Made by a program: the position numbers and the translations under genes. A DNA stretch of 64,000 bases from Colwellia demingiae (lineage in GTDB: Bacteria; Pseudomonadota; Gammaproteobacteria; Enterobacterales; Alteromonadaceae), in the NCBI RefSeq assembly GCF_007954275.1, contig NZ_VOLT01000013.1, positions 62,001 through 126,000 of the forward strand, in the 5' to 3' direction. The notes under the pieces were generated by a model. It saw only the letters and a list, made by a program, of their open reading frames with translations, was not told the DNA's origin and ran no database searches. The first letter of the stretch is position 1. Each line of letters starts with the position of its first letter. Below are positions 27,500 to 35,099 of the stretch, piece by piece.

Positions 27500-27902
27500 T
27501 AACCTTAAAAGCTCAAAAGTTTGGCATAAAGTAAAGCTTGTTATCAGTTATATGCTGCTGGCAATGGCAAGCTATAGCGCCTTAGCGCAGCGACAAGAGT
27601 TCAATATTATTTTAAAAAGTCACCTTTTTTACCCTACTGAAATGACTATACCTTCAAATAAAAAAATTAAACTGATTATTGATAATCAAGACGACAGCGT
27701 TGAAGAGTTTGATAGTTTTTCACTTAACCGAGAAAAAGTTCTTTTTCCTAAGCAAAAATCGGTTATTTATATCGGCCCATTGTCTCCTGGACGATATGCT
27801 TTTTTTGGTGAATATCATCCAAGCAGCGCCAGAGGTATGATTATTGTTAGTGGGGCAGAGTTAGACCTACCTGCTGATGGGGAGACTGATAATGTTAATT
27901 AA
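27486..27902 (+). CDS. Secreted cupredoxin-like protein (EfeO-type N domain)
   Basis: The 138-residue protein has a signal peptide (cleavage near ALAQR, residue about 35) and a single cupredoxin fold. The motifs SHLFYPTEMTIP, VEEFDSFSLNREKV, IGPLSPGRYAFFGEYHP and GMIIV match the cupredoxin domain that accompanies FTR1-type iron transporters. The classical type 1 copper ligand set (Cys-His-Met) is not present; only one His (EYHP) is conserved. It probably handles iron or copper ions in the periplasm for the membrane protein encoded next, whose start it overlaps. The function is inferred from family context. Confidence 0.8.
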   Translation: MNVPNNLKSSKVWHKVKLVISYMLLAMASYSALAQRQEFNIILKSHLFYPTEMTIPSNKKIKLIIDNQDDSVEEFDSFSLNREKVLFPKQKSVIYIGPLSPGRYAFFGEYHPSSARGMIIVSGAELDLPADGETDNVN

Positions 27903-28833
27903 TACTGTATTAGTTTTTTTACAAAACATATTGCCAATTTTTGTAGTGTTTAGTTTATTGTTTGCTCAGCAAGATGCTAGGTATAAATCTAGCTCTCTGG
28001 AAAGTTCTCAATCAAGTTCTCAATCACGTAATCAGTCAAGTAATCAGTCAAGTAATAAAGAAAAGAATAATATTTATTACTTACCGATAATTTACTTACT
28101 TAAGACAACGGGTATTGGCTTAATTATTGTCTTTTTATTAAGTTATTTCATGCCGATGTTAAGCCAGTTATTTTCAGGTACCGGTCTAGAAATTCTTTTT
28201 TCAATACTCTTTAGTTTAATTTATTGTTTCATTGTCATTTCATTTCTACTTAACCAAACTTCAAGCCATAAAAAGTCACAAGATAAAATGCTTCTTGATC
28301 AGCAAACGTTAACTCAGCAGAAAACATTGGTAAGTCTTGCCATCTTGTTACTGGTTCTTTGTGTTCATGGCAGTTATTTTAGTCTTTATGTCATGAGTTT
28401 AACTATTCAGAATACAGCACTTGAAACATTGTATTCTGGCATCGTAGTTGGCGTGATAATAGGCACTGGGATTTGCTTAAGTATTGCTATTTTATTGTAT
28501 TTTATTCTTGTTAGTCTCGCGAAAAAATTAAGGAGTCAAATTGTTTGCTATTTTTTATTGTTATTTGGTGTCGGTCAGTTAATTCAGGGGTTACAGTTGC
28601 TTGAACAGGTTGATATCATTTCTAGTACTGCACACTTGTGGAGTACAAACTACCTTATTGCTGAAGATTCCGAGCTAGGCTATTTTCTTACTATTTTATT
28701 TGGTTATGAAGCGACACCGTCAGCAATGGAGTTAATTGTCTATTTAAGCGCGATTATAGTGCCAATACTCATTGCTAAAATAAACACTTCTAAACAAAAT
28801 TCTACTGCTTCTTTTATGAAAGGGACTTCTTAA
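27892..28833 (+). CDS. FTR1-like membrane protein lacking the REGLE iron motif
   Basis: The protein has 313 residues with about seven hydrophobic helices. The C-terminal part (FLTILFGYEATPSAMELIVY) matches the end of FTR1 iron permeases, and the N-terminal helix aligns with FTR1 helix 1. Where iron permeases have Arg-Glu-Gly-Leu-Glu, this protein has QNILP (residues 11-15). No second RExxE is visible either. A low-complexity Ser/Gln/Asn loop lies after helix 1 (about residues 32-56). It overlaps the cupredoxin-like gene upstream and the next gene downstream (TAATG). It may carry another cargo, serve as a sensor partner, or be inactive. Start: ATG at 27892, after GGGGAG. Confidence 0.7.
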   Translation: MLINTVLVFLQNILPIFVVFSLLFAQQDARYKSSSLESSQSSSQSRNQSSNQSSNKEKNNIYYLPIIYLLKTTGIGLIIVFLLSYFMPMLSQLFSGTGLEILFSILFSLIYCFIVISFLLNQTSSHKKSQDKMLLDQQTLTQQKTLVSLAILLLVLCVHGSYFSLYVMSLTIQNTALETLYSGIVVGVIIGTGICLSIAILLYFILVSLAKKLRSQIVCYFLLLFGVGQLIQGLQLLEQVDIISSTAHLWSTNYLIAEDSELGYFLTILFGYEATPSAMELIVYLSAIIVPILIAKINTSKQNSTASFMKGTS

Positions 28834-29582
28834 TGTTTACTTTTCTTCGCCAACGCCTTTTAAATCATGGTCTAATTAGGAGCCTTTTCTGCTTTACTCC
28901 TCTTCTTATTAGCTTGGTTGTATCAAATGCGGTCTTAGCAGATGGTGTCGTAGTTGATAAGGTCTATCATCCTTATGTTTTACCTAATGAGCGAGAAGTT
29001 GAATGGCGTATGCTCGCTCAACGAGAAAATGGTGTCAGCAACGATTTAGCACAACGTTTTGCTTATGGACAATCGGTAACTGACAACCTGATGTTAGAAT
29101 TTTATCTTGTCGGTGAACGTGATAGCAATGAGGATTTCTCCTTAAGTGCCTATGAGATAGAAGCACGATGGATGATTACAGAGCAAGGTCAATATTGGGC
29201 TGATTGGGGATTGTTATTCGAGGTTGAAAAAGAGCATAAAGAAAATAACTGGGAAGTGACCTCAGGCGTTATTGTAGAAAAAGAATTTGGCCGTACTAGT
29301 TTAACCTTAAATGCCTTTATAATTTATGAGTGGGGCGACACCCTTGAAGATGAAATGGAAACAGAATTTAGGCTGCAATATCGCTATCGTTATCTTGAGC
29401 AATTCCAACCAGCCATTGAGGTCTATTCGGGCGAAGATTATCTCGGTGTAGGTCCTGCGTTTATGGGCGTTCAGCGTTTTAGTGGGCAAAAGCAGCTGAA
29501 ATGGGAAGCTGCTTTTATTACTGGCATAAACAGTGAAAGCCAAGGTCATATATTACGTGTAGCTATAGAGTATGAATTTTAA
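28833..29582 (+). CDS. Outer-membrane beta-barrel-like protein
   Basis: The 249-residue protein has an N-terminal signal peptide (about residues 14-36, ending AVLADG). The body is made of alternating polar and hydrophobic strands with many aromatic residues and ends VAIEYEF, a terminal Phe signature of outer-membrane barrels. I do not recognise a named family. Proteins of this type close FTR1/cupredoxin gene sets in related genomes, as I recall them. It starts on the TAATG overlap with the FTR1-like gene and is the last gene of the block. Confidence 0.7.
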   Translation: MFTFLRQRLLNHGLIRSLFCFTPLLISLVVSNAVLADGVVVDKVYHPYVLPNEREVEWRMLAQRENGVSNDLAQRFAYGQSVTDNLMLEFYLVGERDSNEDFSLSAYEIEARWMITEQGQYWADWGLLFEVEKEHKENNWEVTSGVIVEKEFGRTSLTLNAFIIYEWGDTLEDEMETEFRLQYRYRYLEQFQPAIEVYSGEDYLGVGPAFMGVQRFSGQKQLKWEAAFITGINSESQGHILRVAIEYEF

Positions 29583-29594
29583 CTATCACGTTGA

Positions 29595-29656
29595 ATACCT
29601 CTCCACTTGACGATGCTAATTCCAGCTGAATCATGCATCTTTAGTGGAGCAGGTAT
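29595..29656. repeat. Collapsed inverted repeat between convergent genes
   Basis: ATACCTCTCCACT at 29595 pairs with AGTGGAGCAGGTAT at the right end, and inner GATGC/GCATC segments also pair. The GCATCT and GGTAT parts recall the ends of the family 2 element. It may be two element ends with the middle lost, now able to act as a hairpin between convergent genes. Confidence 0.5.
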
Positions 29657-29675
29657 AATAGCTATTAATGACGCT

Positions 29676-30797
29676 TTATTTTAAATAAAAGCCAACATGT
29701 TGATGTAATCTAACCATCATTTCTTCTTGCTCACCAATAATATCCAGTTTCTTAGCAAAGGTATGTAACGCTTGTTCTATTTCATTAACAAACTTACCGT
29801 AACCATGACTGGTTTTATCTTGTTCACTGGCAACAAAAACTAACTGTACACTGTCTACCAATTTAGCCGAATTCCATTTACAACTATAACCGCAACTTGT
29901 ATGAAGTGGGTTATAACTAAGCATTAATAGCTCACCAGAGGTAACAACGTTTTCATCTTCGCCTGAACGTATAATAGGCACTAACCCATTAGCGACTACC
30001 GCACCGTTATTTAAGTTTTGGTTTTTAGCTGCGCTGATGAAAGCATCCGCTATAAGGTTATAAAGTGGGTTGTAACGCTCTTGAGGATTTTCGTCATTGC
30101 TAACTAATGCACGAACTCGTCGGTTAATGGGAAAATCGACCACGGCATAAGTCAATGCTCTGGCTTGAGCAGATAAGGTGTGTTGATCTGCCATGTATCT
30201 GTCTGCAATAGGTCTAAACTTATGCGCTTGGCTACCTTCAATACCTTTACTTTTAGCAAATAAATCGTAAGTTAAATGTTGATGATCACTAACGCGGATG
30301 TTTTCTGGTGCAATTTCAGTTTCACTTGCAAAGTCCATTAAGGCTTTAGTAACCAGTTGGTGGAACTTCGCAGACTGCCCACGAATATCATCGCCGTTTG
30401 CTAAGAATATCAAGGTGATTTTCTTTGCTTTGTTCGCGCCATTGAAAAAAGTATTTCGACTAGTGTGGTATTTGGGGTTATATAAAAATAGCACTTGTTG
30501 TTTAGTTTGTGCGGTAAATTTTTCTGGACTAAAACGTACTCGAGCGAACTTATCGTTGGCAATAAACTGTGCACTCTCAAGAGAAAACTTATCATTAATA
30601 GCAAAGAACGTATTTGCAAGGTGCTGATATAGTTTTTCGTATGGCGTTTCACTACTGCTATCAATAAGAGGTTGATACTGCGCTATTAATTCATCGGTTA
30701 ACGGAATTTTAGCCATCAAATATTGATTTTCTCTGGCAGATGAAGGGATATAAGCTTTGTGTTGTAAGTTTTTTGTACGTGAAATAGGCATAGTCAC
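29676..30797 (-). CDS. DUF3083 family protein
   Basis: The 373-residue protein has no signal peptide and is predicted to be cytoplasmic. It matches what I know as DUF3083, a family confined to Shewanella, Colwellia and relatives. It is polar, with conserved-looking segments such as HTSCGYSCKWNSAKLV, which holds two Cys near residue 300. No catalytic motif is recognised. It is convergent with the nine-gene block and appears monocistronic. The function is unknown. Confidence 0.75.
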   Translation of the reverse strand: MTMPISRTKNLQHKAYIPSSARENQYLMAKIPLTDELIAQYQPLIDSSSETPYEKLYQHLANTFFAINDKFSLESAQFIANDKFARVRFSPEKFTAQTKQQVLFLYNPKYHTSRNTFFNGANKAKKITLIFLANGDDIRGQSAKFHQLVTKALMDFASETEIAPENIRVSDHQHLTYDLFAKSKGIEGSQAHKFRPIADRYMADQHTLSAQARALTYAVVDFPINRRVRALVSNDENPQERYNPLYNLIADAFISAAKNQNLNNGAVVANGLVPIIRSGEDENVVTSGELLMLSYNPLHTSCGYSCKWNSAKLVDSVQLVFVASEQDKTSHGYGKFVNEIEQALHTFAKKLDIIGEQEEMMVRLHQHVGFYLK

Positions 30798-30890
30798 ACC
30801 GGTAAAGTTGAGTGAATTAAGTTTATTTACGCAATTATACGAGATCTGTCGTACTACTATATGATGTAAATCAAAAGAAGAGCGAGCAAA

Positions 30891-30962
30891 ATGTTAAAAG
30901 TTGTAATTGGTTGTTTATTGGTCACTTATTGCTTTTGTATAACGGTATACGTCAGTGTTTAA
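30891..30962 (+). CDS. Possible 23-residue membrane microprotein
   Basis: ATG at 30891, eight bases after AAGAAGAG, opens a 23-codon frame (MLKVVIGCLLVTYCFC then ITVYVSV). It is almost wholly hydrophobic and long enough for one membrane helix. It sits in the divergent gap between the DUF3083 and DUF5062 genes. The good ribosome binding site and composition support it, but without comparative data it could be chance. Confidence 0.3.
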   Translation: MLKVVIGCLLVTYCFCITVYVSV

Positions 30963-31028
30963 GCTTGTATTCATGCGTATTATAAAGCATGGTAATAACA
31001 ATCAAGATTGCTACAAGGTCGATATTCT

Positions 31029-31289
31029 ATGAAAAAATTAAAAAATGAAGCTGAATTACTTAAAAAAGCATTAACCATTGGTGAAAAGTATGCAGTTAAC
31101 CGTGGTTATAATAGTTTTTCTGCAACAAATTCTGCCAAAGATAAGATAGAAAGTCTTTATCGCTTATTAGTCAATGATAAGCTTATTCAAGCTTTAGCGG
31201 TTGAGAATGAAGATCAGCCTAATATGAAACATAAATTAGCACTTTGGATTGCAAAACAGTTGCCAGAGGGGCATGAATTACTGAAGTAA
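31029..31289 (+). CDS. DUF5062 family small protein
   Basis: The 86-residue, mostly helical, charged cytoplasmic protein begins MKKLKNEAELLKKALTIGEK and ends KLALWIAKQLPEGHELLK. I recognise it as DUF5062, found in Vibrio and Alteromonadales, of unknown function. The ATG at 31029 is preferred over the TTG at 31008. It is a single gene with no visible partner. Confidence 0.8.
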   Translation: MKKLKNEAELLKKALTIGEKYAVNRGYNSFSATNSAKDKIESLYRLLVNDKLIQALAVENEDQPNMKHKLALWIAKQLPEGHELLK

Positions 31290-31342
31290 TGATATTATTT
31301 TCTGCAATTGTAGAAGTAAACTGCTATGAGCATTTGCTTCTA

Positions 31343-31603
31343 TACCCGTTATCAATCAAGATGCAGGTTTCAGAGTGCTTGAGCAATTTCAATTCAAGGC
31401 GCTGTGATGAAATAATGGTTATTCCATTGTGAATCACAGCAACGATAAAGTGATGTTGCTCAAGCGCTTCTTCGATGGGTTTAAAATGACTTTATACTGC
31501 GTTAAGTAATCAAACCATAGAAAAACTATGCTTAAATTAATTACCTTGCCTAAAGTCATTTAAATTCCCACTGAAATCCTGCACTTTGAATGGTAACGGG
31601 TAT
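31343..31603. mobile_element. Non-coding inverted-repeat element (MITE), family 2, copy B
   Basis: This element of about 261 bp runs from TACCCGTTATCAATCAAGATGC to GCACTTTGAATGGTAACGGGTA. The two ends share the inverted TACCCGTTA. It is an inverted relative of copy A at 20891-21092, with matching subterminal segments (AATTTCAATTCAAGGCGCT and CCCACTGAAATCCTGCACTTT). It has no coding frame. Confidence 0.78.
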
Positions 31604-31844
31604 ACATATCGAATTTTAACCCGTTAGACTAAATATTCTAAAAACTAGCCAGTAACCGCAATTTTCCGTGGCATTCAACCATCAACACTGCTAGATTAAT
31701 ATTGGGATTCTAATTAGGAATTAACAATAAGGTACTTAAAGTTGATTTGCTTAGGCAAATTGATGACCAGAGTATCGTCAACATTCATGCTAATAATTTA
31801 ATAGTAATGAAATAAGCAACGAAATAGCAGTAGAGAGCGAAACT
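31604..31844 (+). other. Leader and promoter region of aroG
   Basis: This 241-bp region contains a small perfect hairpin (ATTTGC-TTAG-GCAAAT, 31745-31760), nested in a wider GTTGA...TCAAC pairing to about 31782. This suggests structured leader RNA. I see no TyrR box or leader peptide rich in aromatic codons. AGAGAGCGA before the start could be the ribosome binding site. Confidence 0.4.
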
Positions 31845-32903
31845 ATGTACCAAACTGACGATGTCCGCATCAATAAAATTAAAGATCTTTTACCTCCAAT
31901 TGCTTTATTAGAACGATTTCCTGCGTCAGAGCAAGCAACTAAATCAGTCGTTGCAGGCAGAACTGCTATTCACAATATTCTCAAAGGTAAAGATGATCGC
32001 TTATTAGTGGTTATTGGACCTTGTTCTATCCACGATCCTGAAGCTGCACTTGAATATGGCCAACGCTTAGTAAAACTGCGTGAAAAGTACAAAGATAGTC
32101 TTGAGATTGTCATGCGTGTTTATTTTGAAAAACCACGCACTACCGTTGGTTGGAAGGGCTTAATCAATGACCCTTACATGGATAACAGCTTTAAATTGAA
32201 TGATGGTTTACGTTTAGGCCGTAAGTTACTAGTCGAGCTAAATGACCTTGGTTTACCTACGGCGGGTGAGTTCTTAGATATGATCACACCACAATATATG
32301 GCAGACCTCATGTGTTGGGGAGCGATTGGCGCTCGTACCACTGAATCACAAGTTCACCGTGAATTAGCATCAGGACTTTCTTGCCCTGTTGGATTTAAAA
32401 ACGGAACTGACGGTACGATTAAAATTGCGATTGATGCTATAGGCTCAGCTTCTGCATCACACCACTTTTTATCAGTAACAAAATTTGGCCATGCTGCCAT
32501 TGTTGAAACTACAGGCAATAGTGATTGTCATATCATTTTACGTGGTGGTAGAACGACTAATTTTGATGCTGATAGTGTTAAAGCAGTTACCGAGCAATTA
32601 ACTACCTCTGATTTGAATACTAAGGTAATGATTGATTTCAGCCATGCCAACTCGAGCAAAAAATTCGAAAATCAAATGATAGTCTCTACTGATGTAAGTA
32701 AGCAAATAAGCCAAGGCAATGACAATATCTTTGGTGTTATGGTTGAAAGTCATTTAGTTGAAGGCAATCAAAGTCTAGTGAAAGGCAAAGCTGCCGTTTA
32801 TGGACAAAGTATTACTGATGCTTGTATTGGTTGGGATGATACTGAAACGTTATTAAGTCAATTAAATGAAGCCGTTGTTAGTCGCCGAAGTGTAATAGAC
32901 TAA
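31845..32903 (+). CDS. aroG: 3-deoxy-7-phosphoheptulonate synthase (DAHP synthase), AroG type
   Basis: This enzyme joins phosphoenolpyruvate and erythrose 4-phosphate in the first step of aromatic amino acid synthesis. The 352-residue sequence is collinear with E. coli AroG, including LLPPIALLERFPA at the N-terminus (feedback-site region), VVIGPCSIHDP with the metal-ligand Cys, EKPRTTVGWKGL, GAIGARTTESQ, GFKNGTDG and MIDFSHANSSK. It is closest to the Phe-inhibited isoenzyme by eye, but assignment among the Phe, Tyr and Trp types is not certain. It is monocistronic and followed by a strong terminator. Confidence 0.94.
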   Translation: MYQTDDVRINKIKDLLPPIALLERFPASEQATKSVVAGRTAIHNILKGKDDRLLVVIGPCSIHDPEAALEYGQRLVKLREKYKDSLEIVMRVYFEKPRTTVGWKGLINDPYMDNSFKLNDGLRLGRKLLVELNDLGLPTAGEFLDMITPQYMADLMCWGAIGARTTESQVHRELASGLSCPVGFKNGTDGTIKIAIDAIGSASASHHFLSVTKFGHAAIVETTGNSDCHIILRGGRTTNFDADSVKAVTEQLTTSDLNTKVMIDFSHANSSKKFENQMIVSTDVSKQISQGNDNIFGVMVESHLVEGNQSLVKGKAAVYGQSITDACIGWDDTETLLSQLNEAVVSRRSVID

Positions 32904-32975
32904 GCGACACTAACTTAAACCTCACTCATTTGAGTTAAAAAGGGCTAACAATTCCCTTTATTCTTCATTCATGAT

Positions 32976-33014
32976 AAAACGTCTAATTAACTCTTTATAA
33001 TTAGACGTTTTTTT
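32976..33014 (+). terminator. Terminator after aroG, abutting the moxR start codon
   Basis: A 14-bp perfect stem (AAAACGTCTAATTA with its complement at 32998-33011) is followed by T7, and the T run touches the ATG at 33015. The hairpin occupies the place where a ribosome binding site for the next gene would be. Confidence 0.88.
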
Positions 33015-34067
33015 ATGCCTCAAACGCAGCCCGTTATTGATCAAATCCAAGCTAGCCAGCAGTCCATTACTGACATTTTAAATAAAATTGAAACCGTAGT
33101 ATTAGGTAAACCCAAAGAGTGTCGTTTAGCACTAGCCTGTTTACTTGCTCAAGGGCATTTGTTAATAGAGGATTTACCCGGTATGGGTAAAACCACACTG
33201 GCTCATGTATTAGCTACTACACTCGGTTTAAGTTATCAGCGCACTCAATTTACCAATGATTTATTACCGGCTGATGTTGTCGGTTTTTCAATTTTTGATA
33301 AAGAGACTAATCGATTCGAACTTCACAAAGGTCCGATCTTTAATCAAGTGGTTCTAGCGGATGAAATTAACCGTGCCAGTCCAAAAACACAGAGCGCACT
33401 ACTTGAAGCCATGGCTGAACAACAAGTCAGTATCGATGGTATTACCCATGAGTTACCTACGCCATTTTTTGTGATTGCTACCCAAAACCCACTCTTTCAT
33501 GCTGGAACTTACCCCTTACCAGAGTCGCAACTAGATCGTTTTATGATGCGATTATCCTTAGGTTTTCCAGACTTAAAAGCTGAAAAGCAGATTTTATTGA
33601 ATATGAGTCAACGAACAAATCAAACATCACAAAATGTTGAGCTTGATAATGAAGCAATGATTGAACAAGAAGAGTTGATTGCCATACAAGATGCAGTGAC
33701 TCAGGTTAAGGTATCAAATGATGTTCTTGATTATGTTATTGCCTTAAGTCATGTCAGTAGACGTGCTTATAGTGGTCAGGCTAATGTTGCAAACATGACA
33801 TGGGATAATGCCCCTGAAATCAACTGTAAACCCTTATCACCACGAGCATCGAAGGCATTATTACAAGCGGCTAAAGCTATGGCTTTTATTGATAACCGTG
33901 ATTATGTTTTACCTGATGATGTGCAAGCAGTCTTTTATGTTGTCTGTCAGCACCGATTAGAAATGCAGCCGAATCAAAAAATAGGATCGAATCAGAGTGA
34001 TAGCGCTAGTGTGGCTAATCAAATACTTAACTGTGTCGATGTGTTAAATCCTTTTGGTTATTCATAA
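33015..34067 (+). CDS. MoxR-family AAA+ ATPase
   Basis: The 350-residue cytoplasmic ATPase has Walker A LPGMGKTTLAH (about residue 57), Walker B LADEINRASPK (about residue 114), the sensor region FFVIATQNP and an arginine-finger region LPESQLDRFMM. MoxR ATPases act as chaperones that mature or remodel complexes, usually with a DUF58 protein and a transglutaminase-like membrane protein, exactly the next two genes. The start is odd: the ATG follows directly on the T run of the aroG terminator, with no ribosome binding site, so initiation may be leaderless or depend on a downstream promoter. No alternative start fits before the conserved domain. Confidence 0.93.
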   Translation: MPQTQPVIDQIQASQQSITDILNKIETVVLGKPKECRLALACLLAQGHLLIEDLPGMGKTTLAHVLATTLGLSYQRTQFTNDLLPADVVGFSIFDKETNRFELHKGPIFNQVVLADEINRASPKTQSALLEAMAEQQVSIDGITHELPTPFFVIATQNPLFHAGTYPLPESQLDRFMMRLSLGFPDLKAEKQILLNMSQRTNQTSQNVELDNEAMIEQEELIAIQDAVTQVKVSNDVLDYVIALSHVSRRAYSGQANVANMTWDNAPEINCKPLSPRASKALLQAAKAMAFIDNRDYVLPDDVQAVFYVVCQHRLEMQPNQKIGSNQSDSASVANQILNCVDVLNPFGYS

Positions 34068-34076
34068 GGCTTACTT

Positions 34077-35099
34077 ATGGGAGTAATGACAATCTTTTCA
34101 TTGCCAAAATCGGTTAGAAAATTGGTTGATAAATCTTTTGAACATTGGCTTTCTCGCAGGATTCCAACTAGGAAAGAACATCAACTAAACAGCCGTAATA
34201 TCATGATATATCCAACTCGTTTTGGCCTGTCGTATTTAGGCTTTGTTGTCCTCGTCTTTTTATTGGGAACCAACTACCAAAACAATATCATTTTATTGTT
34301 TAGTTATTTACTGGCGAGTTTGTTTATTAGTGTGATGTTACATAGCTTTTATAATTTTTCACAATTGCGTTTTTATAGTACAGCAAAACAACAGGGTTAT
34401 GCGGGTGACGAGTTATACTTTCCAATTCAAATAACCGCGGTAAAAATGCATTATGATATAAATGTTCATTTTACCGATAGCACATTAAATAGCCAAATTG
34501 AAAGAATCGTCCAATGTCCGCAGGGCAGTCAAGAAATAAAATTATCATATAAATCATCTAAACGTGGCATGCACTGCTTAGGTAGAGTCACCTTATTCAG
34601 TGAGTATTCTTTAGGTATCTTTAAAAGCAAGACCATCTTAGATTTTGGTCACTGCGCTATTATATACCCTAAACCTACCAACTTAATTGCCGGTCAATAT
34701 CAGCTATCAGCTCAATCAGATGAACAGAGTATAGAAAGTTATCAAACGTCTAATCTAGTTGGCACTGATGATTTTTCAGAACTTAAAAGCTTTGTTAGAG
34801 GAGAGTCGAGAGCAAGAACCGCTTGGAAGCAGCTAGCCAAAGGGCAAGGGCATTACTCAAAACATTATCAAGCAAACCAAGGTCAACTAAAGTGGTTAAA
34901 ACTTGATGATATGCCAAGTAATAATATAGAAACTAAATTGTCTTATTTGTGTTTTCTCATCAATGAGTTAACCGCAACGAATCAACATTTTGGGTTAGCA
35001 CTTTCTACCGATATCAATAATAAATCAATGAACATATCACCTAACACTGGCATTAATCACCAACAAGCTTGTTTAACCGCACTGGCATTATATTCATGA
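34077..35099 (+). CDS. DUF58 membrane protein
   Basis: The 340-residue protein has two adjacent membrane helices (about residues 45-85) followed by a cytoplasmic or periplasmic part. That part bears the DUF58 signature GTDDFSELKSFVRGESRART with AWKQLAKG (about residues 223-250). The DUF58 family partners MoxR ATPases. The gene follows moxR by nine bases and overlaps the next start codon (ATGA), so the three form one operon. The role is unknown beyond association with MoxR. Confidence 0.88.
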   Translation: MGVMTIFSLPKSVRKLVDKSFEHWLSRRIPTRKEHQLNSRNIMIYPTRFGLSYLGFVVLVFLLGTNYQNNIILLFSYLLASLFISVMLHSFYNFSQLRFYSTAKQQGYAGDELYFPIQITAVKMHYDINVHFTDSTLNSQIERIVQCPQGSQEIKLSYKSSKRGMHCLGRVTLFSEYSLGIFKSKTILDFGHCAIIYPKPTNLIAGQYQLSAQSDEQSIESYQTSNLVGTDDFSELKSFVRGESRARTAWKQLAKGQGHYSKHYQANQGQLKWLKLDDMPSNNIETKLSYLCFLINELTATNQHFGLALSTDINNKSMNISPNTGINHQQACLTALALYS

